A DNA stretch of 64,000 nucleotides. Source: an uncultured Sphingomonadaceae bacterium. Its GTDB lineage: Bacteria > Pseudomonadota > Alphaproteobacteria > Sphingomonadales > Sphingomonadaceae. The position numbers and the translations under genes are program-made. Below the pieces are notes generated by a model that did not search any database, was not told where the DNA came from, and saw only the letters and a list, made by a program, of their open reading frames with translations. The stretch is from NCBI GenBank assembly GCA_947494305.1, contig CANLUL010000001.1, positions 806,001 to 870,000 of the forward strand, in the 5' to 3' direction. Positions 55,987-64,000 of this stretch are shown here, piece after piece; the stretch's first letter is position 1, and the number at the start of each line of letters is the position of its first letter.

Positions 55987-58403
55987 CGCCAAGCCCCCAA
56001 CAATGTAAACGCCGCCCAGATTCGCGGATCAGAGAAATTGCTGCCATCGCCGATTAAGGCCAGTTGCGCATTGCGCAAAGCCTCGGCCTTGCCTTGGCCT
56101 TTGGCATAATTTCTATAGAATTCTTCCATTAACGCGGCGGTACCGGCATCGTCGACTTCCCACAAAGAGGCGAGGGCGCTTTCTGCACCGGCTTGAACGG
56201 CGGATCCGGCAAGACCCATTGAAGCCTGATCATCGCCCAGTGCTGTTTCACAGGCGCTTAATACGATGAGTGAGAGCAGCTCTCCACTGGCGCGGTTGCC
56301 GGATATGATGTCGCGCAATTCACTTAACAAAATCGCCTGATCCTCGGCCACAATGAAAGACCGATCAGATCGGCCATTAAACGAAGCGTGAGTGGCGAGA
56401 TGCAATATGTCGATTGGTTGACCGTCAAAGGCCGTTTGCAACTGAGCTCTGGAAAAATTCTCCAAATGAACACCAACAGGGTTGCTTGCATCTCCCAAAC
56501 CCGATGCCATTTTCGCTTCCGAGGACGTTCCGTTTAGCGCGATAAACGAGCCTGCCGGAAGGTCGACAGCTTTGGACAAGGATGCGGCTACGACACCGGT
56601 ATTTTTGTTCAACTTAGTACCGGGTTGGGTATAGGCTAGTGATGGTGCAATGGAGATGCTAGTTTTCTCAATCAGCAAATTGCCGTTCGCATCTTTGAGC
56701 GCCGCAAAGGGAAGGCGGCGCAAAATTCCATCGGGCACGATGACCAGGGTCGTTTCTGCGCCCAGTAAATCTTCGATGGGTTCAATTAACAGTCGGTAGA
56801 GTTCTGTAGCCGGATGTTCCCAACTGTCATCTTCTCCGTACCCAAGCTCGAAAGACGCTGTCTTCACCAGCCTGTCGATTGTTTCATTGTCGGCATTTTT
56901 GTCTTGTGTAAAACGCTCGTAAACCGGCCGACCGCCGCCTTTGACCTTAGCTGCGTAAAGCAGTTCAACACGATCTTCGAGCAAAATGGGATAGAGCAAT
57001 ATTTCTCCATCTTTCAAATCGGTTGGACTCACTGGAATACGCGGAGGGACACAATCGGCGCCAAATACATACTGTATCTCTGCCTGACGGAATGATTCCA
57101 CAATCTGTTGTGCCGCTAATATGCCACCCGTTTCCAAATCTGTTGAAGGTAGAGACAGTTGTACATCAACTGCCGCACTGAAAACCGGTTGCATGCGCAG
57201 TTTAAACATTGATTCTTCGGTAACCCGATCAATTGTTGGCAACAGCGGTCTTATTGCTTCCAAAGCCCGGTATGCCTGCATCACATGGTTTTGTTCATTG
57301 GATTTATCGGCTTTGGCGAGCAGCAAATACCAATCCGCGATCCGGAGTGGTTGCAGTTTTTGACTTTCAAAGAAAATCGCACGGCGAAATAATGCCGTGG
57401 CCTGTTCGGTGCGACCACTTTTCAACATAACACGGCCATGTAACGCATAGACCAACGCCTGTTCTCCCGGATCACCTGAAAACGTCTCTCGCAGCGTTGC
57501 TAGATTGTCAGCTACGAGCTGATCGTCAGAGAAACCGGCATCAATCGCAGTCTCGACAAGCCGCGACGTCATATCAAAACGTTTTGCTTTGTCCGCAATA
57601 TTGTTGGCAACCAACAGGCCGGTAAGGGCTGCATCACCCGCCTGTTGGCGCAGCGCATCGCGCGTTGCAGAGCGCCGCTCTGCTTCCGCCAGAGTGATGC
57701 GTCCTATCTGGAGTTGGGCTAGCGCTTTGACTTCACCTGCTGCTTGTCCATCGGCGCTAGAAAAAGCGCATTCCAACGCCAGCTTAGAAGCCGCCCAATT
57801 GGACTCATAGTCTAAATCTGTGCGCAAAAGCGTACTGCATTGATTGTTCGCCACAACATCATCTGCCGGAATCCGCAAAGGCTGCACTGTCTCGCTGATC
57901 GACCGTCTTGCAGATTGAGTATTTGGACGAACGCTCAAATTTCTGGATACCAGGGCCAGTCGATAGGCGATTTGCGACCGGACATTTGTTGCATTTGCTT
58001 TTTCTGCCTCGCTCAGCGCAGTTAGAAGATAGGTTCGTGCTCGCCGGCCACTGCCGGAACGGGCGATACGCATGGCTTCGCCCGCAACGCTGCAATAGGC
58101 AGCCAATATTGATGGTGAGATTTCTCCATTTACATTGTCGCTAACAACCAATTGTTCCAATGCTTTATCGCCCAAGAGCAGATCAGAATTTGACCCTGAA
58201 AGGGTTTTTTCGGCAATTTCGGTTGCTTGCTGCAAGTCTGAATCAAGCGCTTTGGTAAGTGATCCATTTGGAGATGATCGGCCGCATAAGTTTTGGGGCG
58301 TCGCTGCGATGGCTGCATTGCCGATAAACCACAGGCCAACGCCAGCGAAAATTGCAGTAAATCTGCCCAATGAGAGATAGGATCTATTAATGCGCTGCTT
58401 CAT
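55983..58403 (-). CDS. Exported CHAT-domain protease coupled to TpsA/TpsB
   Basis: An 806-residue protein. The ATG at 58403 follows GGAGCGG. A signal peptide covers about residues 1-34 (FTAIFAGVGLWFIGNAAIAA). An alpha-helical, TPR-like middle (about 60-430) is followed by the caspase-fold CHAT domain (about 500-806). The catalytic dyad is intact: H672 (HLATHASFNG) and C718 (LSACETALGDD). CHAT proteases cut other proteins in bacterial defence and secretion systems. Here the enzyme is periplasmic or surface-facing by its signal peptide and is the first gene of a translationally coupled operon with a TPS pair, so TpsA processing or release is the best inference. The substrate is not shown by the sequence. 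Confidence 0.9.
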   Translation of the reverse strand: MKQRINRSYLSLGRFTAIFAGVGLWFIGNAAIAATPQNLCGRSSPNGSLTKALDSDLQQATEIAEKTLSGSNSDLLLGDKALEQLVVSDNVNGEISPSILAAYCSVAGEAMRIARSGSGRRARTYLLTALSEAEKANATNVRSQIAYRLALVSRNLSVRPNTQSARRSISETVQPLRIPADDVVANNQCSTLLRTDLDYESNWAASKLALECAFSSADGQAAGEVKALAQLQIGRITLAEAERRSATRDALRQQAGDAALTGLLVANNIADKAKRFDMTSRLVETAIDAGFSDDQLVADNLATLRETFSGDPGEQALVYALHGRVMLKSGRTEQATALFRRAIFFESQKLQPLRIADWYLLLAKADKSNEQNHVMQAYRALEAIRPLLPTIDRVTEESMFKLRMQPVFSAAVDVQLSLPSTDLETGGILAAQQIVESFRQAEIQYVFGADCVPPRIPVSPTDLKDGEILLYPILLEDRVELLYAAKVKGGGRPVYERFTQDKNADNETIDRLVKTASFELGYGEDDSWEHPATELYRLLIEPIEDLLGAETTLVIVPDGILRRLPFAALKDANGNLLIEKTSISIAPSLAYTQPGTKLNKNTGVVAASLSKAVDLPAGSFIALNGTSSEAKMASGLGDASNPVGVHLENFSRAQLQTAFDGQPIDILHLATHASFNGRSDRSFIVAEDQAILLSELRDIISGNRASGELLSLIVLSACETALGDDQASMGLAGSAVQAGAESALASLWEVDDAGTAALMEEFYRNYAKGQGKAEALRNAQLALIGDGSNFSDPRIWAAFTLLGAWR

Positions 58404-58924
58404 TCTGCCCGCTCCAAATTCGGAGCTATTCGATAATAATTGCAGGGTTCTGTATCCGTACATTGTAGAGCTTCTGTCGACGCACAAGAAGCCTGCACTG
58501 GTTTCAACAAACCAATCATTAGATTGTCCTCAATCATTTGTCGGCCCGTTCTTTCCTTCGACCTAATGTATCATATTGTCAACGCAGAGAAAAAACCGGA
58601 GAAACTGATTTATCGCGAGGAAATCATAACCGCAGATTTTCACAATCGATAATGTCGGCATTGATATCCAATGTGGAAGTTTCGATTGTGTTGAGTCTGC
58701 AAGTGACGCTGATTGCGTGAATATTGATCCACTAACTGTCTACTGTACTCGTTCCTGGTTGCTTCTCTATCTTTCGGACGGATGAACCAGCCTTTCAAAC
58801 TGATACAATTTGCGACAATTTTCTTCTGTTCTGACAAAATTCAGCGACAAGTTGCTATTAGAACAACATTCATGGCGATCGGAACAGATCGTTGTCCCTG
58901 AAGACAGAAGATGAGGATATAAAA
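58404..58924. other. Intergenic region with nested inverted repeat
   Basis: 521 bp between the leftward CHAT operon and the rightward EF-hand gene. No reading frame here has coding character. A 9-bp inverted repeat CACAATCGA (58641-58649) and TCGATTGTG (58682-58690) encloses a second one, CATTG (58659-58663) and CAATG (58669-58673). The promoters of both flanking transcripts should lie here. I cannot place them. Confidence 0.5.
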
Positions 58925-59539
58925 ATGAAAAAGACAATTTTGATTTCGAGCGCTACCGCTTTGTTGATGGCCGGCGGCATCGCGATTGCTGCGCCAGGTG
59001 GTAAAGGCATGCGTGCCGATACGAATGGTGACGGCGTAGTTACCAAGGCGGAACATAATATCGCAGTGGAAAAACGCTTCGCAAAAATGGATGTGAACGG
59101 GGATGGGCAATTGTCGAAAGCGGATCGCGAGGCGAAAAAGGCTGAACGCTTCGCCAAGATGGATGCCAATGGCGATGGTGGTGTGTCTCAAGCTGAAATG
59201 GAAGCTTTTCGCGCTGAACGTAAGGCAAAACGGTTTTCTAAAGCAGATGCCGATGGTGATGGCGTTCTTTCCCAAGAAGAGATGAAGTCAATGCGCGGCA
59301 AGCGTGGTGAAAAGGGTAAACGCGGTAAACGCGGCGGCCGCGGAATGGCGATGATAAAGCGAGCGGATACCAATGGCGATCAGATGGTCAGCAAAGCCGA
59401 ATTCAAAACGGCTGCAATGGCGCGGTTCGACAAAGTCGATGCCAATGGTGATGGTCAAATTACCAAAGCGGAACGCCAGGCACATCGTGCAGAACGGCGC
59501 GGTCAGCGCGGCGAACGACGGAATAAAAGAGGCGGTTAA
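58925..59539 (+). CDS. Secreted EF-hand protein (six calcium-loop motifs)
   Basis: A 204-residue protein with a signal peptide (1-23). Six 12-residue D-x-D/N-G-D-G loops begin at D32, D56, D80, D108, D148 and D172: five with a full DxNGDG or DADGDG core, and one (D148) as DTNGDQ with Gln replacing Gly. They are spaced by 24, 24, 28, 40 and 24 residues. Between them and at the end lie very basic, Arg/Lys/Gly-rich stretches (KRGEKGKRGKRGG and RRGQRGERRNKRGG). The ATG at 58925 follows GATGAGGATA. It is followed by a strong terminator and then a two-component pair. Confidence 0.88.
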   Translation: MKKTILISSATALLMAGGIAIAAPGGKGMRADTNGDGVVTKAEHNIAVEKRFAKMDVNGDGQLSKADREAKKAERFAKMDANGDGGVSQAEMEAFRAERKAKRFSKADADGDGVLSQEEMKSMRGKRGEKGKRGKRGGRGMAMIKRADTNGDQMVSKAEFKTAAMARFDKVDANGDGQITKAERQAHRAERRGQRGERRNKRGG

Positions 59540-59560
59540 TCCCTGAACCACTCTTTTTGC

Positions 59561-59620
59561 GAACGGATCGCTGGCCTCTCTCCCTCCTCCCCCAAATGGT
59601 CAGCGATCCGTTCCTTTTTT
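59561..59620 (+). terminator. Terminator of the EF-hand gene
   Basis: Perfect 13-bp stem GAACGGATCGCTG (59561-59573) with CAGCGATCCGTTC (59601-59613), a 27-base loop and the T run CTTTTTT. The stem is strong, and the T run lies directly after it. It separates the EF-hand gene from the response regulator gene starting 25 bp later. Confidence 0.9.
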
Positions 59621-59644
59621 GAAAAGCTGTGTTAGAGAATTGAA

Positions 59645-60367
59645 ATGACGGACCATCCGAAAATTTTACTCGTTGATGATGAAGGCAGTCTTCGCGAACC
59701 ATTGGCGGAATATTTGGTAAAACAGAGTTTCTCGGTGGATCAAGCCAGCGATGCCAGCAAGGCAAGAGCACAACTCAAAAAAGCTGCCTACGACATCATC
59801 TTACTGGATATCATGATGCCGGGTGAAGATGGTTTAAGCCTCTGCCGGTTCGTCCGAGAACATACCGAAATTCCGGTAATCTTTATCAGCGCCAAAACCG
59901 AAGAAACAGAGAGAATAATAGGTCTGGAATTGGGCGCCGATGACTATGTTACAAAGCCATTCAGTCCCCGGGAATTGGCTGCTCGAATCAAAGTAATTTT
60001 GCGACGTGCGGGCGGTTCTTCTCATTCCAAATTGAACGATAAGTCTGGCAAGACATTTAAGTTTTCTGGCTGGGCTTTGCGCACGGATCAACGAAATCTT
60101 CGCGATGGTGACGATATCAATGTAGCGCTCTCTTCTGGTGAATATGAGTTACTACTCGCCTTACTAGAACGAGCTGGGCAAGTTTTGAACCGTGACCAAC
60201 TTTTAGACATCACACAAGGTCGTGAAGCCGGGGTCTTCGACCGTTCCGTCGATAATCAGGTGAGCCGGTTGCGGCGAAAGATTGAAGCTGATCCTAAAAA
60301 CCCGGAGATCATAAAAACCGTTTGGGGCGGCGGGTATGTGCTGGCGGGAAATGTCGAAGTCGGATGA
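59645..60367 (+). CDS. OmpR-family response regulator
   Basis: A 240-residue regulator. The receiver has D10-D12 (LLVDDEG), the phospho-acceptor D55 (IILLDIMMPGEDG), and K in YVTKPFSPREL. The DNA-binding winged helix (about 135-235) includes LSSGEYELLLALLERAGQVLNRDQLLDITQG and SVDNQVSRLRRKIE. Partner of the kinase gene, which starts inside its stop (ATGA). It is in the OmpR/CpxR-like group. Its target is unknown, and the upstream EF-hand gene is a plausible one by position only. Confidence 0.93.
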   Translation: MTDHPKILLVDDEGSLREPLAEYLVKQSFSVDQASDASKARAQLKKAAYDIILLDIMMPGEDGLSLCRFVREHTEIPVIFISAKTEETERIIGLELGADDYVTKPFSPRELAARIKVILRRAGGSSHSKLNDKSGKTFKFSGWALRTDQRNLRDGDDINVALSSGEYELLLALLERAGQVLNRDQLLDITQGREAGVFDRSVDNQVSRLRRKIEADPKNPEIIKTVWGGGYVLAGNVEVG

Positions 60368-61770
60368 GTAAACTCCTCCCCAAAAGCCTGGTCGGGCAAT
60401 TGTTGCTGATCGTGGCAGTAATCCTGTTCATTGCGCAGGGTATAAATATGTTTCTGTTGTATCGCGGCATGGCCCAACAGAATAATGTGGAGGCGTCTGC
60501 TTCCGCAGTGACCCGGATGGCGGTTGGATTAAATCGTCTGTCATCTGGGGAAGTGCGACCTAGGCGCAGTTCAAGGAGGGAGGGAAGGTTTCGCAGAGCA
60601 CAACTCGATTTTTCCGACAATCCCGTTGTGAAAATTTCTGATAAACGGAACACAAAAGTGGAAGAGCGTGCTTTGCAGGCTTTCTACTCAATGGGCGTCG
60701 AAGCTTCGGAAGTAAGGGCCGCACATTATGAAACTCTGCCGCCCGGACTTTCCGACAATTTAATTGGCCTGCCACGTATGCGTCCAAGGACGGATGCAGT
60801 GGGTCGAAATCTAGGACGACGCCGTCCTCCTGTACAGATTGACGGATATGTTGTTCTTTCTACTAAACTAGCGGACGGACAATGGGTTAACTTGGCATCA
60901 GCGGTGCGCAATGGTGAACCTTTCTTAATTCGCACTTTGATTATTCAAACCGTAATATTGTACCTATTGCTGTTGCTCCCACTGATATTGTTGGGCCGCT
61001 ATATTGCCCGACCGCTGAAGCAACTGACACAACAGGCCAAGTCTTTCGGTGTTGGCGAGAGGGACGAACTCCGGGAATCGGGACCTCCTGACACGAAGCA
61101 ATTGATCGGAGCGTTCAACGATATGCAATCCCGCGTTGGTGCCATGTTGGACGAAAAAGATGTGATGCTCGGTGCAATTGGACATGATCTTCGAACGCCT
61201 TTGGCAGCGTTGCGTGTTCGGGTTGAAAATATTGAGGATGACCTCGAACGCAGCCGAATGGTGGCTGGCATTGAAGACATGGCTCGAACACTTGACGATA
61301 TTTTGTCGTTGGCGCGCCTGGGTCGTTCTCAGGAAAAGGCGGAACAGAACGATCTTGCCGCACTTATCGACACGGTGGTAAATGAGTTTGAGGATCTGGG
61401 TAACATTGTCGAATTTCAAAAAGATGATAAAATTCCCATCAAAATTAGAGCAACATTGATCCGGCGAGCTTTAAGAAACCTTATCGACAATGCTATAAAA
61501 TATGGCCAGCAGGCCTCTATTTCTGTTGAAAGATCTGGAGGAAATCTGACCATCTATGTGGATGATGATGGTCCTGGAATTCCAGAGGAACAACTGGATG
61601 CTATGTTCGAACCATTTACCCGGGAAGAAAAATCTCGAAATCGGTCAACCGGAGGCTCCGGTTTAGGATTAACCTTGGCACGAGCCATCGCGCGCGAGCA
61701 TGGCGGTGAAGTGGAATTGGAAAATCGAAAAGAAGGGGGCTTAAGGGCTTCACTCACTCTGCCACTATGA
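60364..61770 (+). CDS. Membrane sensor histidine kinase
   Basis: A 468-residue EnvZ/CpxA-like kinase. Two membrane segments flank a periplasmic sensor of about 150 residues: QLLLIVAVILFIAQGINMFLL (about 11-31) and the second near 195-215 (TLIIQTVILYLLLLLPLILLG). Then come HAMP (to about 265), the H-box GAIGHDLRTPLAALR, the N-box RRALRNLIDNAIKYG, and G-boxes VDDDGPGIPEEQL and GGSGLGLTLARAIAREHGG. The sensor is Arg-rich (RPRRSSRREGRFRRA and MRPRTDAVGRNLGRRRPP), unusual for a periplasmic domain. The start is the ATG at 60364 overlapping the regulator stop. Confidence 0.92.
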   Translation: MSKLLPKSLVGQLLLIVAVILFIAQGINMFLLYRGMAQQNNVEASASAVTRMAVGLNRLSSGEVRPRRSSRREGRFRRAQLDFSDNPVVKISDKRNTKVEERALQAFYSMGVEASEVRAAHYETLPPGLSDNLIGLPRMRPRTDAVGRNLGRRRPPVQIDGYVVLSTKLADGQWVNLASAVRNGEPFLIRTLIIQTVILYLLLLLPLILLGRYIARPLKQLTQQAKSFGVGERDELRESGPPDTKQLIGAFNDMQSRVGAMLDEKDVMLGAIGHDLRTPLAALRVRVENIEDDLERSRMVAGIEDMARTLDDILSLARLGRSQEKAEQNDLAALIDTVVNEFEDLGNIVEFQKDDKIPIKIRATLIRRALRNLIDNAIKYGQQASISVERSGGNLTIYVDDDGPGIPEEQLDAMFEPFTREEKSRNRSTGGSGLGLTLARAIAREHGGEVELENRKEGGLRASLTLPL

Positions 61771-61823
61771 TCGCCTGGTTGTCGAAACACACGGTAAGGC
61801 TGGCTAGGAAGGGAAGAAACTCG

Positions 61824-62411
61824 CTAGTTGCCACTTGAGACGACTTTTCGCCAGAGCTTAAAACCTTTATAGACGAGGATAAGACAAAGTAGCAGCAAAA
61901 CAGAGGCAATTATCAATGCCGCTACCGGATTGGCAAAAGCCAAAATTAACAACCCACCTGTGGCAACATCCTCGCCAGTTGATACAGCGGCATTACTAAA
62001 CGGTTCCGGACTCGTGTTGACTATCGCTCTAGCGCCTGCTTTAGCGCCGTGGCTCATCAAGGCGGCACCGCCACCCAATAGAAATACAATTACCTGCCAG
62101 GCAGGGTCTCCTGCATCCACAACTGCCAATGCCAATAAAGCGCCTCCTAATGGACGTATTACGGTATGGATTGTATCCCAAACGCTATCTAGCCAGGCAA
62201 TTTTGTCAGCAAAAAATTCAGCTATTGCTCCAATGGCGCTGATGCCCAAAACCCATGGATTGGCCAGTGTGTCCAGCATCTGAAGGTTTTCAGGTAAGTT
62301 GATCCACTGCAGTCGCATTGCTAGACCGGTCACAAAAATGGTCAGATAAAGGCGCCACCCTGACAAAAGGCTGACGCTTCCAGCTAAACCCAATAATTCG
62401 ATAATTCCCAT
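61824..62411 (-). CDS. DUF4126 membrane protein
   Basis: A 195-residue polytopic protein that fits DUF4126. It has five to six hydrophobic segments, a Gly-rich LLGGGAALMSHGAKAGARAIVNTSPEPFSNAAVSTGEDVATGG in the middle (the family signature with NTSPEP), and ends in a basic short tail. It has no known function and no clear operon partner, being convergent with the histidine kinase gene. Confidence 0.87.
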   Translation of the reverse strand: MGIIELLGLAGSVSLLSGWRLYLTIFVTGLAMRLQWINLPENLQMLDTLANPWVLGISAIGAIAEFFADKIAWLDSVWDTIHTVIRPLGGALLALAVVDAGDPAWQVIVFLLGGGAALMSHGAKAGARAIVNTSPEPFSNAAVSTGEDVATGGLLILAFANPVAALIIASVLLLLCLILVYKGFKLWRKVVSSGN

Positions 62412-62507
62412 TTGCTGATTGTGACATGAGTGAGAGACTTTGGCAAATCTGTCTCCGCTATCAAAACAATGGTTGGCAGGATCGACAATTGCTGTTCATA
62501 AGGTACC

Positions 62508-63329
62508 ATGACTGAAACCACTTTACCTAAAAACGATCCTTTTACCGGAAAACCATTGAAAGAAGCATCGCCAGCAGCGACTGTTGTAATTTTTCGGGAA
62601 CAGCCCGGCGATCAGCCTCCACATATTTTAATGGTACAGAGGTCCTCCAAAATGGCATTCGCCGCTGGTGCAGCCGTATTCCCGGGTGGCCGTGTCGATG
62701 AAGCTGATTTTGAATATGCCAGACATTTGGGATATGAGGATGTCGATGAATATGGCGCGCGGATTGCCGCCATTCGCGAAGCTATTGAAGAAACTGGCAT
62801 TGCGGTGGGCATTGAAGGCACCGTTACCGAAGACCAACTTAAGGAAGCCAGACATGCTCTCAATGAGGAGAGACGGCCGTTGTCCGAACTCTGTGAGAAA
62901 TTCAAATGGAAGTTGGAATTGGAATCGCTGATTCCTTTCGCACGTTGGAGACCTCCTTTTAACGAAAAAAGAATATTTGATACGCGCTTTTATATCATTG
63001 CTGATGATGACGATTCAATCGAAGCCATTGTTGATCAAACGGAAAACTATCATTTATTTTGGGATTCGGCGCAGGGCGTGCTGGACAAACATGAAGCGGG
63101 AGAGGTTTCAGTGATTTTTCCCACTAAACGAAATTTGGAGCGGTTGGTTCAACTTAACGACTTGGAAGACGCCAGAAACCATACGAAGCAATTTCCTTCT
63201 GAACTAGTCGTGCCTTTTGTCGAAGAACGCGATGGAAAACCACATCTATGCATTCCTGAGGGTAGGGGGTATCCCGTAACGGCAGAGGCAATGGACACGG
63301 TGATGCGTGGATCAAAACCGGCTAAATAG
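62508..63329 (+). CDS. NUDIX hydrolase, NUDT19-like
   Basis: A 273-residue protein. After MVQRSSKMAFAAGAAVFPGGRVDEADF the Nudix-box helix is AAIREAIEETGI, matching RExxEExGx. The extended insertion between these blocks and the RWRPPFNEKRIFDTRFYI region recall the NUDT19/CoA-diphosphatase-like branch. The substrate could be a CoA ester or a nucleoside diphosphate derivative. It is followed by a convergent tRNA gene two bases after its stop. Confidence 0.88.
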   Translation: MTETTLPKNDPFTGKPLKEASPAATVVIFREQPGDQPPHILMVQRSSKMAFAAGAAVFPGGRVDEADFEYARHLGYEDVDEYGARIAAIREAIEETGIAVGIEGTVTEDQLKEARHALNEERRPLSELCEKFKWKLELESLIPFARWRPPFNEKRIFDTRFYIIADDDDSIEAIVDQTENYHLFWDSAQGVLDKHEAGEVSVIFPTKRNLERLVQLNDLEDARNHTKQFPSELVVPFVEERDGKPHLCIPEGRGYPVTAEAMDTVMRGSKPAK

Positions 63330-63330
63330 T

Positions 63331-63407
63331 TGGCGCGCCCGACAGGAGTCGAACCTGTGGCCTCAAGATTAGAAGTCTCGCGCTCTATCCAGCTGAGCTA
63401 CGGGCGC
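63331..63407 (-). tRNA. tRNA-Arg (anticodon TCT)
   Basis: A 77-base tRNA on the minus strand with encoded CCA (63331-63333). The acceptor arm is GCGCCCG/CGGGCGC, the D arm GCTC-AGCTGGATA-GAGC, the anticodon loop CTTCTAA with anticodon TCT (complement of 63371-63373), and the T arm ACAGG-TTCGACT-CCTGT. It reads AGA/AGG arginine codons. It is next to the 3' end of the NUDIX gene. Confidence 0.97.
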
Positions 63408-63506
63408 GCGCCGAGAAGGCTTTAGCGATGTTTTGCTGCGCTGCAAATAAGGATATCACGGAATATAGTTTTTGCTTGTCAGCAATTTTCGACTAGACCT
63501 CAGAAA

Positions 63507-64000
63507 ATGACAGACAACCCTATCAAAAGAAGCACTGCACGCAGCCAATCTGGACACAATTTTCGTTATTTCGACTTTGTGATGGCAGCCTTTGTAACGG
63601 TCTTGTTGCTATCGAACGTCATCGGAGCAGCCAAACCAACGTTCATCGAGATAAACGGTGAACAATGGATCTATGGCGCAGGCATATTGTTCTTCCCGTT
63701 AGGTTACGTCATCGGCGATATTCTGACCGAAGTTTATGGATATGCGCGAGCGAGGCGGGTGATTTGGGCTGGCTTTGGCGCTTTGATCTTCATGGCGTTT
63801 ATGAGTTGGGTTGTTGTATCCCTTCCCCCGGCAGCCGATTGGGAAGGACAGGAAGCCTATGAAAGCGTTTTTGGACAAGTCCCCCGTATTGTAGCTGCTT
63901 CTATTGTCGCTTTCTGGGCCGGCGAGTTTGTGAATAGCTACGTTATGGCAAAAATGAAGGTTTGGACGGAAGGAAAAATGCTTTGGTCTCGCACTATAGG
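63507..64000 (+). CDS. Queuosine precursor transporter (YhhQ/VUT family), partial
   Basis: Membrane protein whose end is outside the window. I translated 164 residues from the ATG at 63507. The first membrane segment is FVMAAFVTVLLLSNVIGAAK. The family motif GAGILFFPLGYVIGDILTEVYGYARARRVIW matches YhhQ/VUT proteins, which import preQ0 or preQ1. Further segments are VIWAGFGALIFMAFMSWVVV and VPRIVAASIVAFWAGEFVNSY. Together with queC-queE at 38 kb it suggests that this organism can both make and take up queuosine precursors, though function here is by homology only. Confidence 0.88.
   Translation, partial: MTDNPIKRSTARSQSGHNFRYFDFVMAAFVTVLLLSNVIGAAKPTFIEINGEQWIYGAGILFFPLGYVIGDILTEVYGYARARRVIWAGFGALIFMAFMSWVVVSLPPAADWEGQEAYESVFGQVPRIVAASIVAFWAGEFVNSYVMAKMKVWTEGKMLWSRTI

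Noticed and set aside
58440-58652. Small frames of 60-80 residues between the CHAT and EF-hand genes
   Set aside because: No ribosome binding sites, no hydrophobic or domain pattern, and no codon bias. They look random.

Overview
The window is a contiguous stretch of bacterial chromosome that looks alphaproteobacterial, most probably a Sphingomonadales member of moderate GC such as the marine Sphingorhabdus/Parasphingorhabdus type. This placement is inference from protein flavour and gene sets: a fused two-domain M16 protease, DUF2794, an alphaproteobacterial petABC order, the HPr-rel-A type cluster, OxyR, and many short ATGA/TGATG gene overlaps. Gene density is high. Apart from one toxin-antitoxin pair and one palindromic repeat I see no phage, transposase or CRISPR.

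Layout. 1-8.5 kb: a leftward housekeeping operon (nfuA-like, nitroreductase, tsaB, rimI), a rightward M16 metalloprotease, then a leftward hslV-hslU-peroxiredoxin group. 8.8-13.9 kb: an LplT-like transporter, pgsA-moaD-moaE, oxyR, and a cysE-type serine acetyltransferase with a DUF2794 gene. 14-23 kb: a phosphate-starvation block, with a phosphate-selective-type porin facing a leftward phoR-pstS-pstC-pstA-pstB-phoU-phoB series. A three-repeat Pho box lies in front of pstS. 23-25.8 kb: a small uncharacterised cluster of Tat-signal protein, PqqD-like protein, HprK-like kinase and nucleotidyltransferase. 25.8-31.6 kb: amino-sugar genes glmU and glmS, between which lie a TIGR00266 protein, a VapBC-like module and a palindromic repeat; OsmC and GFA genes follow. 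31.7-37.6 kb: katG, then argD-argF-hslO. 37.6-39.2 kb: a structured leader and terminator in front of queC-queE. 39.2-42.8 kb: lipB, a membrane protein, an acetyltransferase, hemF and trmL. 43-45.8 kb: the cytochrome bc1 complex petABC. 45.8-49 kb: divergent glpK and glpD and a tRNA-Gly. 49.2-58.4 kb: a 2-oxoglutarate oxygenase, then a leftward, translationally coupled CHAT protease-TpsA-TpsB operon. 58.9-64 kb: a six-loop EF-hand protein next to a two-component system, DUF4126, a NUDIX hydrolase, tRNA-Arg and the start of a queuosine-precursor transporter.

The two accessory systems most worth attention are the exported CHAT protease coupled to a two-partner secretion pair (50.3-58.4 kb) and the Tat/PqqD/HprK-like/nucleotidyltransferase cluster (23.1-25.7 kb). 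The queC leader is the best candidate cis-regulatory RNA. All calls come from reading the sequence and recalling protein families; no database search was run.
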